64,000 nucleotides of DNA from Shinella zoogloeoides (GTDB lineage Bacteria > Pseudomonadota > Alphaproteobacteria > Rhizobiales > Rhizobiaceae), in contig NZ_CP086610.1 in assembly GCF_020883495.1 (NCBI RefSeq), positions 2,523,501 to 2,587,500 of the forward strand. Reading direction: 5' to 3'. A program made the position numbers and the translations under genes. Below are positions 34,792-44,398 of this stretch, piece by piece (position 1 is the stretch's first letter; every line of letters begins with the position of its first letter). The notes under the pieces were generated by a model. The model was not told the origin of the DNA and did not search any database. It was given only the letters and a program-made list of their open reading frames with translations.

Positions 34792-35910
34792 TTACTGGTT
34801 CTCGACGTAGGTGTACTTGCCGTCGTCACCCTTCTTCCAAGTGTACATGACGTAGTCCGGACGGGTGATGTCGCCCTTTTCGTCGAAGCCGAGTTCGCCG
34901 ATAGCGGTCTTGAAGGGACCCTTCGCCTTGATGGCTTCGGAAACGGCCTGCGGGTCGCTGCTGCCGGCAGCCTTGGCTGCTTCTGCGATGACCTGGAGAG
35001 CGGCGTAGGAGTAGAGCGTGTAGGCTTCAGGTTCGAAGCCGGCAGCGCGGAACTTCTCTACGAGTTCCTTGGCGGACTCGTTCTTACGCGGGTCCGGTGC
35101 GAAGGTCATCAGCGTGCCGTCTACGGCGTCGCCGGCGATCGAGGCCAGCTCGTTCGAAACGATGCCGTCGCCCGACATGAAGGTCGCCTTCAGGCCCTGG
35201 TCGGCGGCCTGGCGTTCCATCAGGCCGAACTCGGTGTGCAGACCGCCCCAGTAGACGACGGAAACGCCGGCTTCCTTCATCTTGGCGATGAGAGCGGAGA
35301 AGTCCTTGTCACCGATGTTGACGCCTTCATAGATGGATTCGGTGATGCCGGCTTCGTTCATCGCCTTCTTGGTTTCGTCGGCAAGGCCCTGACCATACGG
35401 GGTCTTGTCGTGCAGGACGGCAACCTTGGCGTCCTTGAAGTTGGCGGCGATGTAGGAGCCTGCTACGGCGCCCTGCTGGTCGTCACGGCCGCAGGTACGG
35501 AAGGTGTTCCACAGGCCGCGTTCCGTGTAGGTCGGGTTGGTGGAAGCCGGGGAAACCTGCAGGATGCCGTTTTCGGCGTAGATTTCCGAGGTCGGGATGG
35601 AAACGCCCGAGTTGAAGTGACCGACAACGAACTTCACGCCGTCAGCAACGAACTTGTTGGCGACCGAAACGCCCTGCTTCGGGTCGGAAACGTCGTCGCC
35701 GAGCACGACCTTGATCTGCTCGCCGTTGATGCCGCCGGCAGCGTTGATGTCAGCGGCCGCCTGCTCGACGCCCTTCTGGATCTGCGCGCCGAATGCAGCG
35801 TTCGGGCCGGTCAGCGGGCCGCCGACGCCGATCAGGATGTCGGCCCAGGCGCTGCCGCTGAAAGCGACCATTGCAGCCAAAGCAACAGCCGACATGAGAG
35901 ACTTCTTCAT
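34792..35910 (-). CDS. livK: Branched-chain amino acid ABC transporter binding protein
   Basis: 372 aa LivJ/LivK-type protein with signal peptide [17 protein letters not shown] then SGSAWAD. The mature part begins [17 protein letters not shown], the family hallmark. It binds leucine-type or broader amino acids in the periplasm. Codon use looks more uniform and less GC3-extreme than in neighbours, as expected of a highly expressed gene. It is last in the liv operon, after a strong hairpin and DUF6867, and ends at a terminator. Confidence 0.95.
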   Translation of the reverse strand: MKKSLMSAVALAAMVAFSGSAWADILIGVGGPLTGPNAAFGAQIQKGVEQAAADINAAGGINGEQIKVVLGDDVSDPKQGVSVANKFVADGVKFVVGHFNSGVSIPTSEIYAENGILQVSPASTNPTYTERGLWNTFRTCGRDDQQGAVAGSYIAANFKDAKVAVLHDKTPYGQGLADETKKAMNEAGITESIYEGVNIGDKDFSALIAKMKEAGVSVVYWGGLHTEFGLMERQAADQGLKATFMSGDGIVSNELASIAGDAVDGTLMTFAPDPRKNESAKELVEKFRAAGFEPEAYTLYSYAALQVIAEAAKAAGSSDPQAVSEAIKAKGPFKTAIGELGFDEKGDITRPDYVMYTWKKGDDGKYTYVENQ

Positions 35911-35988
35911 TGTGTTACTCCCAAAATTTATAGCGGGTTGGTTTCAACCGGTCGCAACACCCGCATTCATTGCGCCGATATCCTTATG

Positions 35989-36011
35989 CCGCAGCCGGAA
36001 ACCGGCTGCGG
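35989..36011 (-). other. Intercistronic hairpin upstream of livK
   Basis: Perfect 10-bp arms (CCGCAGCCGG) close on AAA between the DUF6867 gene and livK. No T-run follows in the minus direction. It probably protects the livK message from 3'-directed decay of upstream segments or marks a processing site. Confidence 0.6.
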
Positions 36012-36023
36012 AGTTCCCTCTGG

Positions 36024-36368
36024 TTACTTGGATTTCCAGGAAAAAGGCGATGCCTTTTCATAGAGCCAGTAGTAGTTGTTGGTCATCTGCCGCGTACGAT
36101 AGTAGCGATAGCCGAGCGTAGCAAACAACAAAAGCACGACAGTGTCCACGACATAGTATTGCGGCGACACCATGGTGCCGTGGAAGAGCGCATGGTGGAT
36201 GAAGCGGATCGCCGCGCCGAGAAGAAGCACGTAGACGACCAGCGTCCCGTAGTTCTGCCAGTTTTCCGCAACGCTCTTGCCCGTGCGCCACGCCGTCCAG
36301 CCGCCCATGATGACGGTGATGAAGAGGAACTGCCAGATCGACGGTTCTTCGTAGAGAATTCCCTGCAT
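36024..36368 (-). CDS. DUF6867 membrane protein of the liv operon
   Basis: 114 aa with about three membrane helices (WQFLFITVIMGGWTAW, LVVYVLLLGAAIRFIHHALF, VVDTVVLLLFATLGY) and aromatic-rich ends (QYYV, NNYYWLYEK). It matches the DUF6867 proteins found beside livF in alphaproteobacteria. Function is unknown; a role in assembly or control of the LIV permease is a reasonable inference from position, 28 bp after livF and before livK. Confidence 0.75.
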   Translation of the reverse strand: MQGILYEEPSIWQFLFITVIMGGWTAWRTGKSVAENWQNYGTLVVYVLLLGAAIRFIHHALFHGTMVSPQYYVVDTVVLLLFATLGYRYYRTRQMTNNYYWLYEKASPFSWKSK

Positions 36369-36396
36369 TGTTCTTGTCTCCCCTACCGGATCCGTC

Positions 36397-37122
36397 TCAG
36401 TGCCTGCCGCCTTCGAGATAGGCCGCGCGCACTTCCGGATTGGCCAGAAGTTCCTTGCCCGAACCGCTCATCGTCACCTGTCCGTTGACCATGACATAGG
36501 CCCGGTCGGAGAGCTTGAGAGCGGCAAAGGCGTTCTGCTCGACGAGGAACACGGTCAGCCCCTCGGTCTGGTTCAGCACCTTGATCGCGTCGAAGATGCC
36601 CTTGACGATCAGCGGGGCGAGACCCAGCGACGGTTCGTCGAGAAGCAGCAGCTTGGGACGCGCCATCAACGCGCGGCCGATGGACAGCATCTGCTGCTCG
36701 CCGCCCGAAAGCGTGCCGCCACGCTGGGCCTGACGCTCTTTCAGGCGCGGGAAGAGCGTGAAGATCTTCTCCACGTCCTCGTTGAAATACTTCAGATTGT
36801 CGAGGCTCGCGCCCATCTGGAGGTTTTCGAACACCGTCATGCGCGGGAAGATGCGGCGACCTTCCGGCGACTGCGCGATGCGACGGCGGGCGATGAGATG
36901 CGTCGGCAGGCGCGTGATGTCCTCGCCATCGAAGATGACGGTGCCGGTGCGGGCCTGCGGGCTGCCGCAGATCGTCATCATCAGGGTCGACTTGCCGGCG
37001 CCGTTGGCGCCGATCAGCGAGACGATCTCACCCTTCTTGACCTCGACATTGACGCCGGCGAGCGCGCGGATGTTACCGTAATAGGTTTCCACGCCCTGGA
37101 CGCTGAGAAGCGTATCGCTCAT
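36397..37122 (-). CDS. livF: Branched-chain amino acid ABC transporter ATPase LivF
   Basis: 241 aa ATPase with Walker A GANGAGKSTL, signature LSGGEQQM, Walker B LLLLDEPSLGL and H-loop FLVEQNAF. It energises LivHM together with LivG. The start overlaps the livG stop (TGATG). Confidence 0.95.
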   Translation of the reverse strand: MSDTLLSVQGVETYYGNIRALAGVNVEVKKGEIVSLIGANGAGKSTLMMTICGSPQARTGTVIFDGEDITRLPTHLIARRRIAQSPEGRRIFPRMTVFENLQMGASLDNLKYFNEDVEKIFTLFPRLKERQAQRGGTLSGGEQQMLSIGRALMARPKLLLLDEPSLGLAPLIVKGIFDAIKVLNQTEGLTVFLVEQNAFAALKLSDRAYVMVNGQVTMSGSGKELLANPEVRAAYLEGGRH

Positions 37123-38012
37123 CAGTGCGGCCCTCCCTGCGTGTCTTCAATCTCTTCGATCACCTCTTCGACCTCATCATCTTCGACACCGAGATAGGCC
37201 GCGATAACCTTCGGATCGTTCTTCACATGGTCCGGCGTGCCGTCGGAGATCTTCTGCCCGTATTCGAGCACGACCACATGGTCGGAGATTTCCATGACGA
37301 CCGACATGTCGTGCTCGATGAGCAGGATCGACGTGCCGCTGTCCTTGCGGATGGAGCGCAGGAGTTCGTTGAGCGCGAGCGACTCGCGCGGGTTGAGGCC
37401 GGCGGCCGGCTCGTCGAGGCACAGGAATTCCGGCCCCGTGCACATGGCGCGGGCGATTTCCAGACGCCGCTGCGCACCGTAGGGCAGGTCGCCCGCCGGA
37501 TCGTCGGCGCGATCGATGAGATCGGCCTTTTCCAGCCAGTAGCGGGCGATATCGACCGATTCCGCCGCGGCCTTCTTGTAGGCCGGCATGCCGAGCAGGC
37601 CGAGAACCGTGTAGCCGGAGGCCTTCATCAGCATGTTGTGCTGGGCTACGAGCAGGTTTTCCAGAACCGTCAGGCCCGAGAAGAGCCGGATGTTCTGGAA
37701 GGTGCGCGCCACCTTGGCGTCCCGGTTGACCTCGAAGTCGGTCATCCGCTCCAGCAGGAATTCCTTGCCCGCCTTCTGGCGCATGGTGATCATGCCCATG
37801 GTCGGCTTGTAGAAGCCGGTCACGCAGTTGAAGACCGTGGTCTTGCCGGCGCCGTTCGGGCCGATAAGCGCGGTGATATCGCCGCGATAGGCTTCGAAGG
37901 AGAGGTCGTTGATGGCCATGAGACCACCGAAGCGCATCGAGAGATGCTCGACCTTGAGGATGGGATCTTTCGTCATCGTATTCGTCGCTACCGTATTCGT
38001 CAGGGTCGCCAT
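37122..38012 (-). CDS. livG: Branched-chain amino acid ABC transporter ATPase LivG
   Basis: 296 aa ATPase with Walker A GPNGAGKTTV, the LivG-specific VARTFQNIRLF, a family signature segment DLPYGAQRRLEIARAM and Walker B FLCLDEPAAGL. It has an acidic C-terminal tail (DDEVEEVIEEIED) of about 18 residues beyond the usual end. Starts and stops overlap those of livM and livF by one or a few bases, so the operon is translationally coupled. Confidence 0.95.
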   Translation of the reverse strand: MATLTNTVATNTMTKDPILKVEHLSMRFGGLMAINDLSFEAYRGDITALIGPNGAGKTTVFNCVTGFYKPTMGMITMRQKAGKEFLLERMTDFEVNRDAKVARTFQNIRLFSGLTVLENLLVAQHNMLMKASGYTVLGLLGMPAYKKAAAESVDIARYWLEKADLIDRADDPAGDLPYGAQRRLEIARAMCTGPEFLCLDEPAAGLNPRESLALNELLRSIRKDSGTSILLIEHDMSVVMEISDHVVVLEYGQKISDGTPDHVKNDPKVIAAYLGVEDDEVEEVIEEIEDTQGGPH

Positions 38013-39403
38013 CAGCCGTGCCCTTCCTTGGTGAAGCTGCCGGAGACTGCCTTGCGCTCCTTGAGGAAGGCGGTCGGCTCACGGCTTCCGACGAAGCCGC
38101 GCGGCTTCCAGACCATGACCACGACCATGGCGAGGCCGAAGATCAGCATGCGGTAGAGTTCCGGCGTGAAGTCCGGTCCGAAGATGGCCTTGAGGAAGGT
38201 CATCTCGCGCAGCAGCTCCGTGCCGCCGACCATGACGGCCGCCGCGATGGCGATGCCGACGAGCGAACCCATGCCGCCGAGAACCACGATGGCGAGGATG
38301 ATCGCCGATTCGAGGAACACGAAGCTTTCCGGCGAAACGAAGCCCTGGCGCACGGCGAAGAAGGAGCCGGCGAAGCCGCCGAACATCGCGCCGATGGAGA
38401 AGGCCGTCAGCTTGGTCGTCACCGTGTTGATGCCGAGCGAGCGGCAGGCGATCTCGTCCTCGCGCAGCGCTTCCCAGGCGCGGCCGATCGGCATGCGGCG
38501 CAGGCGGATCGTCACATAGGCGGTGAGCAGGGCCAGCGCCAGGATGAGATAGAACAGGAACACCTTGTAGTAGGCCGAGGACATCGGCAGGCCGAAGGCC
38601 TTGGCGAAGTTGTTCGGCGCGCTGACGTCGAAGGACCAGATGCCGAAGACCGAAGCCTTGGGAATGCCCGAGACACCGAAGGTGCCCTTGGTCACTTCCG
38701 TCCAGTTGATGAGGACGAGGCGGATGATCTCACCGAAGGCGAGCGTCACGATGGCGAGGTAGTCGCCCTTCAGGCGCAGCACCGGGAAGCCGAGGATCAT
38801 GCCCCAGAAGGCGGCGAGGATGCCGGCGAGCGGCAGCAGGACCCAGAAGGAGAAGCCGAACTGCTGCGACAGAAGCGCGTAGGAATAGGCGCCCACCGCA
38901 TAGAAGGCGACGTAGCCGAGGTCGAGCAGGCCGGCGAGGCCCACGACGATATTCAGACCCCAGGCCAGCATCACATAGATGAGGATCTGGATGCCGAAAT
39001 TGTCGACCCACTTCAGCGAGCCCTGCACGCCGAAGAGCATCATCATCAGCGGCGGATAGAACAGCAGCGCGACGATGGCGATCTTGCTGAAATTGCGCTT
39101 GAAGAAGCTCTCTTCCGTGTCCGCGCCGGCCTTCGAGGCGCCCGCGGCCTTGCGGGCGGCAAGGAAGGGACCGAGATAGGCGACGGACAGGAAGCGGCCG
39201 ACGGCGGCGATGATCACGAAGATCGCGAGCAGCCCCCAGCGCTGGTTCAGCACCAGCTCGTTGCGGATGTTCTGCGTGGTCTCGAGACCGACGAAGAGAA
39301 CGAAGAGGCCGAGCGAGACGAGGCCGGCAAAAAAGCCCTCGCGCAGAGCCCGCGCCGTCAGGTTCCCGCCGGCGCTCTCATGGGTGTTGGAAATGTTGGA
39401 CAT
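38012..39403 (-). CDS. livM: Branched-chain amino acid ABC transporter permease LivM
   Basis: 463 aa. The conserved LivM core (GLNIVVGLAGLLDLGYVAFYA, in the family's two-part form GLNIVVGLAGL and LDLGYVAFYAVGAY) is preceded by an N-terminal extension with two extra helices, typical of long alphaproteobacterial LivM. The EAA-like loop is RAWEALREDEIACRSLGIN. It forms the channel with LivH, whose stop lies 4 bp upstream. Confidence 0.95.
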   Translation of the reverse strand: MSNISNTHESAGGNLTARALREGFFAGLVSLGLFVLFVGLETTQNIRNELVLNQRWGLLAIFVIIAAVGRFLSVAYLGPFLAARKAAGASKAGADTEESFFKRNFSKIAIVALLFYPPLMMMLFGVQGSLKWVDNFGIQILIYVMLAWGLNIVVGLAGLLDLGYVAFYAVGAYSYALLSQQFGFSFWVLLPLAGILAAFWGMILGFPVLRLKGDYLAIVTLAFGEIIRLVLINWTEVTKGTFGVSGIPKASVFGIWSFDVSAPNNFAKAFGLPMSSAYYKVFLFYLILALALLTAYVTIRLRRMPIGRAWEALREDEIACRSLGINTVTTKLTAFSIGAMFGGFAGSFFAVRQGFVSPESFVFLESAIILAIVVLGGMGSLVGIAIAAAVMVGGTELLREMTFLKAIFGPDFTPELYRMLIFGLAMVVVMVWKPRGFVGSREPTAFLKERKAVSGSFTKEGHG

Positions 39404-39407
39404 GAAA

Positions 39408-40310
<903 letters not shown>

Positions 40311-40408
40311 ATAAATCCCCCGGATGCAGTTCCTGATGGGCCGCATCTCTTGTTTTTGTCGCTCTTTTCGAGCTTGTTTGGACAATGCGGATTCCATACC
40401 GCTTTCGA

Positions 40409-40424
40409 TGCAAAAGGGAAGCCC
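40409..40424 (-). promoter_or_regulatory. Possible sigma-54 promoter upstream of livH
   Basis: On the minus strand GGGC (-24 region, 40424-40421) and TTGCA (-12 region, 40413-40409) have the diagnostic GG-N10-GC spacing, about 99 nt upstream of livH. The -24 half is imperfect. If real it would link the importer to nitrogen control. The rest of the spacer 40311-40595 shows only a small GTCCC/GGGAC hairpin after soxG. Confidence 0.4.
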
Positions 40425-40595
40425 AAAAAGCCCGGATCGACAATTTCTTTGGAAAGAAGCGCCGAATGACGCCTTTAACGCCATGGAAACCAAAAAATGG
40501 GCGGAAGAATCGGCACTTTTGCCCAAAAACATGCACGAAAGTCGCAAGGACCCGTCCCATTTCGGGACAGGTGCGGCGGGCGGCCCAGGCCGGTT

Positions 40596-41150
40596 TCAGC
40601 GCGTGGCGAAATCCACCGACAGATGGTGGCTGCGGGCCATCGTCTTGAGGTCGTCCACCAGCGCCTGCGCGAAGCTGCGGGCCACGACGAGATCGAAACG
40701 CGCCTCGCCGGTCCGGGCGAGATTGACGGCAAGATGATTGCAGCGGACGTTCGCCGCCCGGCCGACCGGGAAGGCGTCGGGATGCAGGTCGACGGCGATG
40801 CCGTTCGCCAGGATGCGGGCCGCATCGGGACCGCTGAGCGTGAGGACGACCCGCCCGTGGCTCTGGTCGCAGACATGGGCGCGCGCGCCGAGCCGGGCGT
40901 CGAGTTCGGCGGCAAGCGTTTCCGGCGCATGCGTTTCCGCAAGCACCAGCCATTCGCCAGGCCCGCAGAAACGGGCCTCGACCGTGCCCTCCGCAGCAAG
41001 AAGGGCCGCGACCTCCGCGGAGTGGCCGGGCGCGGCCAGCACCACGGCGAGCGCCGGCGCGCGGTGGACGGCCAGATGATTCGCCCGATGCTCGGAGATC
41101 GCCCCGATGGTGCCGTCCAGCGCATGCGCCGCCTGATAATCGTAAGCCAT
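40596..41150 (-). CDS. soxG: Sarcosine oxidase gamma subunit
   Basis: 184 aa SoxG-type protein with GcvT-like segments (GPGEWLVLAE, DQSHGRVVLTLSGPDAARILANG written here as DQSHGRVVLTLSG and DAARILANG, then VDLHPDAFPVG). Gamma is one of four subunits of the enzyme that oxidises sarcosine to glycine with tetrahydrofolate as formaldehyde acceptor. ATG 41150 follows GAGGTGAGGG; a GTG at 41159 is also in frame. It ends the soxBDAG unit. Confidence 0.9.
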   Translation of the reverse strand: MAYDYQAAHALDGTIGAISEHRANHLAVHRAPALAVVLAAPGHSAEVAALLAAEGTVEARFCGPGEWLVLAETHAPETLAAELDARLGARAHVCDQSHGRVVLTLSGPDAARILANGIAVDLHPDAFPVGRAANVRCNHLAVNLARTGEARFDLVVARSFAQALVDDLKTMARSHHLSVDFATR

Positions 41151-41160
41151 CGCCCTCACC

Positions 41161-44118
41161 TCACGTCGTCAGCTTGCGGTTTTCCGGATCGACGAAGACC
41201 GGGTTGCAGACCTCCGCCATGGTCTCGACGCCGCGCAGCCGGTCCCACACCACGATCTTCTCGCCATAGCGCTCGCGGCCGGACTTGAGGAAGGCGAGCG
41301 CGATGTGCCCGCCGAGCGTCGGCGAGAAGCAGGCGGAGCTGACCCAGCCCTGATCGTTCAGCGTCGAGGGCTTGGCGCCGTCCTTGAGCAGATGCGCGCC
41401 CGCCCGCAGATCCTGCTCGGCCTCCAGCGCCCGCAGGCCGACGAGCTGCGCACGGTCGGCGGCGGTCAGGCCGAAGCGGGCGGAAAGGCGCTTGCCGATG
41501 AAATCCGGCTTGGACGCGCCCATCATGCGCCCGAGGCCGGCGTCGTCCGGCGTCACGCGGCCGTCGAATTCGGCATGGGTCACATGTCCCTTCTCGATGC
41601 GCAGCACGTTCAGCGCCTCGACGCCGTAGGCGCAGAGGCCGTGCGGTTCGCCCGCACGCATCAACGCATCCGCCACCGCCTCGCCGTATCCCGCCGGCAC
41701 AGCCAGCTCATAGGCAAGCTCGCCGGAGAAGGAGATGCGGAAGAGCCGCGCCTTGAGATTGCCCTTCAGCCGCACTTCGCGCGCGGCGAGGAACGGGAAG
41801 GCCGCGTTGGAAACGTCGTCCTCGACCACGGCCTGCAGGATGGCGTGCGCCTTCGGCCCGGCAAGCGACATCTGCGCCCATTGGTCGGAGACGGAGAGAA
41901 AGCGCACCCGCAGCTCCGGCCAGAGCGCCTGCGCGGCAAATTCCATATGCGACAGCACGCCGGCCGCCATGGCGGTCGTGGTCGTGACGAGGAAATGCTC
42001 CTGCGCCAGCCGGCTCACGGTGCCGTCGTCATAGACCATGCCGTCTTCGCGCAGCATGAGGCCATAACGCGCCTTGCCGACCGGCAGCCGGAGGACCGGA
42101 TTGCAATAGAGCCGGTCGAGGAATTCGGCGGCATCCGGCCCGAAGACCTCGATCTTGCCGAGCGTCGAGACATCGCAAAGGCCGGCCTTTTCCCGCACGG
42201 CGCGCACTTCGCGGTCGACGCTTTCCCGCCAGGTCCTCTCCCCCGTTTTCGGGAACCAGGACGGACGATACCACAGGCCGGAATCGACGAAGGCCGCGCC
42301 GTTGGCCGTCGCCCAGCCATGGAGCGGCGAGCGGCGGACGGGCATGGCATGTTCGCCGACGGCGGTGCCGGCCAGCGCGCCGAAGGAGACGGGCGTGTAG
42401 AACGGCCGGAAGGTGGTCGTACCGACCTCGGCGGGGCTGACGCCGCGCATGGCGGCAAGGATGCCGATGGCGTTGACATTGCCGAGCTTGCCCTGGTCGG
42501 TCGCCATGCCGCTCGTCGTATAGCGCTTGGCGTGCTCGACATGGCCGAAGCCCTCGCGCACGGCAAGGCCGAGATCGCCGGTGTGCACGTCGTTCTGGAA
42601 ATCGACGAAGGCCTTGGATTTGCCCCCCGGCACATGCCAGAGCGCCGTGAAGGACGGGTCGGCCTCTCCGCCGATGGCGGGCGGCGCGAATTCCGCGACC
42701 GGCCGCCCGAGCGCTTCCACGAAGGCTGACGCCCTGCGCGCGCCGTCCTCGAAACAGTCGGCAAGGCGGTAGCGCCCCGCCGCCGCCCCGGCCATTGCAA
42801 GGCCCGGGCCGGCGTCCGGCGCAAGGAATGTCTGCAAGGCCGGCGACCAGGCCGGCCGTCCGCCGCGCTGGCAGGCAAGATGGATGACGGGGCTCCAGCC
42901 GCCCGACATCGCCACCGCGTCGCAGGCGATCAGTTCCTCGAAGCCGCCGCGATCCGCGACGATGGAGCGGATGCGATGACGCCCCTTCGTATCGACGATG
43001 GAGCCGCCGCGAATAAGCCGGACGCCTTCCGGGGCGCTGTCGGCCGCCTCCGTGCGGCTGTCGATGAGCGCGGCGATGCCGACGCCCTGCGCCGCAAGGT
43101 CCGCCGCCGTGCGGTAGCCGGAGGAACCGTTGGTGTAGATGGCGACCGACTTGCCGGCGGCGACGGCGAAGCGGTTGGCATAGGCGCTGACGGCGCTCGC
43201 CGTCATGATGCCCGGCCGGTCGTTGCCGCCGAAGACCAGCGGGCGCTCTTCCGCGCCCGTCGCAAGGATCGCGTGTTTCGCCACGATGCGCCACAGGCGC
43301 TCCACCGGCTTTGCCGTGTCGATGGCCGCGCCATGCTTCTGCACCCGCTCCACCGCGCCGAAGACATTGTCGTCGTACCAGCCGAAGACGGTGGTGCGCG
43401 GCAGGAGGGTGACGTTCGGGCTGTTCTGGAGTTCGTCCACCGCGCGGCGGGCGAAGATATAGGGCGCTTCGCCGTCCAGCGGCGTCGTTTCGCACAGCAA
43501 TGCGCCGCCGAGCACGAAATCCTGCTCGGCGAAGATGACGCGCAGGCCCGACCGCGCCGCGACCAGCGCCGCCGCAAGCCCCGCAGGACCGGAGCCGACG
43601 ACCAGCAGGTCGCAATGCGCCCAGCTCTTCTCGTAGCTGTCCGGATCGGGCGGCAGCGCCGTGCGCCCGAGGCCGGCGGCGCGGCGGATCAGCGGCTCGT
43701 AGACCTTTTCCCAGAAGGCGGCGGGCCACATGAAGGTCTTGTAGTAGAAACCGGCCGAGAAGAAGCGCGACATCAGGTCGTTCGCCGCGCCGATATCGCA
43801 GGCGAGGCTCGGCCAGCGGTTCTGGCTGGTGGCGACGAGGCCGTCGTAAAGCTCGGCGACCGTCGCCTTGGTGTTGGGGTCGCGCCGTGCGCCGCTGCCG
43901 ATGGTGACCAGCGCATTCGGCTCGGAGGGGCCTGCCGTCACGATGCCGCGCGGACGGTGATACTTGAAGCTGCGGCCGACGAGCAGCCGGTCGCCGGCAA
44001 GCAGGGCCGAGGCCAGCGTGTCGCCGGCATGGCCAGTGAGACTGGTCCCGTCGAAGGAGAAGCGCACGGCATGGCTGCGGTCGATGAGGCCGCCCGAGGC
44101 GAGACGATAGGCGGTCAT
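41161..44118 (-). CDS. soxA: Sarcosine oxidase alpha subunit
   Basis: 985 aa, normal length for the heterotetrameric enzyme. An N-terminal ferredoxin-like domain without cluster cysteines (1-100) is followed by a nucleotide-binding oxidoreductase domain with LLVVGSGPAGLAAALVAARSG near 170-190 and a C-terminal GcvT-like folate-binding half (about 580-985). It binds NAD and receives the methyl carbon on tetrahydrofolate. The start overlaps the soxD stop by four bases. Confidence 0.95.
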   Translation of the reverse strand: MTAYRLASGGLIDRSHAVRFSFDGTSLTGHAGDTLASALLAGDRLLVGRSFKYHRPRGIVTAGPSEPNALVTIGSGARRDPNTKATVAELYDGLVATSQNRWPSLACDIGAANDLMSRFFSAGFYYKTFMWPAAFWEKVYEPLIRRAAGLGRTALPPDPDSYEKSWAHCDLLVVGSGPAGLAAALVAARSGLRVIFAEQDFVLGGALLCETTPLDGEAPYIFARRAVDELQNSPNVTLLPRTTVFGWYDDNVFGAVERVQKHGAAIDTAKPVERLWRIVAKHAILATGAEERPLVFGGNDRPGIMTASAVSAYANRFAVAAGKSVAIYTNGSSGYRTAADLAAQGVGIAALIDSRTEAADSAPEGVRLIRGGSIVDTKGRHRIRSIVADRGGFEELIACDAVAMSGGWSPVIHLACQRGGRPAWSPALQTFLAPDAGPGLAMAGAAAGRYRLADCFEDGARRASAFVEALGRPVAEFAPPAIGGEADPSFTALWHVPGGKSKAFVDFQNDVHTGDLGLAVREGFGHVEHAKRYTTSGMATDQGKLGNVNAIGILAAMRGVSPAEVGTTTFRPFYTPVSFGALAGTAVGEHAMPVRRSPLHGWATANGAAFVDSGLWYRPSWFPKTGERTWRESVDREVRAVREKAGLCDVSTLGKIEVFGPDAAEFLDRLYCNPVLRLPVGKARYGLMLREDGMVYDDGTVSRLAQEHFLVTTTTAMAAGVLSHMEFAAQALWPELRVRFLSVSDQWAQMSLAGPKAHAILQAVVEDDVSNAAFPFLAAREVRLKGNLKARLFRISFSGELAYELAVPAGYGEAVADALMRAGEPHGLCAYGVEALNVLRIEKGHVTHAEFDGRVTPDDAGLGRMMGASKPDFIGKRLSARFGLTAADRAQLVGLRALEAEQDLRAGAHLLKDGAKPSTLNDQGWVSSACFSPTLGGHIALAFLKSGRERYGEKIVVWDRLRGVETMAEVCNPVFVDPENRKLTT

Positions 44119-44390
44119 TGCGCGCCTCCCCGCTCCGCCGCGGCATCGAGCACGGCGAAGACCTCATGGGTGAAATTGTCCCGCTCCACCACCAGCCAGC
44201 GCCGGCAGCCGGCGACATGCTGCCAGTGTTCGCGGATGCGCCCGCGCGGATTGGCGCGCAGATGCACATAATCGTGCCAGACCTCGTCCGCAGCCAACGG
44301 CGCGGGGCGGACGGGCGCGGCGTCGCCGCGGATGGAAAACTCTTCCTTGGGGCGCGTGCCGCAATGCGGACAGGATATCAGGCTCGCCAT
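44115..44390 (-). CDS. soxD: Sarcosine oxidase delta subunit
   Basis: 91 aa. The zinc ligands of the family are visible: C7 and C10 (SCPHC), H58 and C62 (HVAGC). The subunit stabilises the complex. It is 8 bp after soxB and overlaps soxA by four bases. Confidence 0.93.
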   Translation of the reverse strand: MASLISCPHCGTRPKEEFSIRGDAAPVRPAPLAADEVWHDYVHLRANPRGRIREHWQHVAGCRRWLVVERDNFTHEVFAVLDAAAERGGAQ

Positions 44391-44398
44391 GGCTCAGC

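Noticed and set aside
40311..40547. N-terminal extension of LivH
   Set aside because: The added residues have no hydrophobic or conserved character and cover the promoter region; the ATG at 40310 starts the classic LivH sequence.
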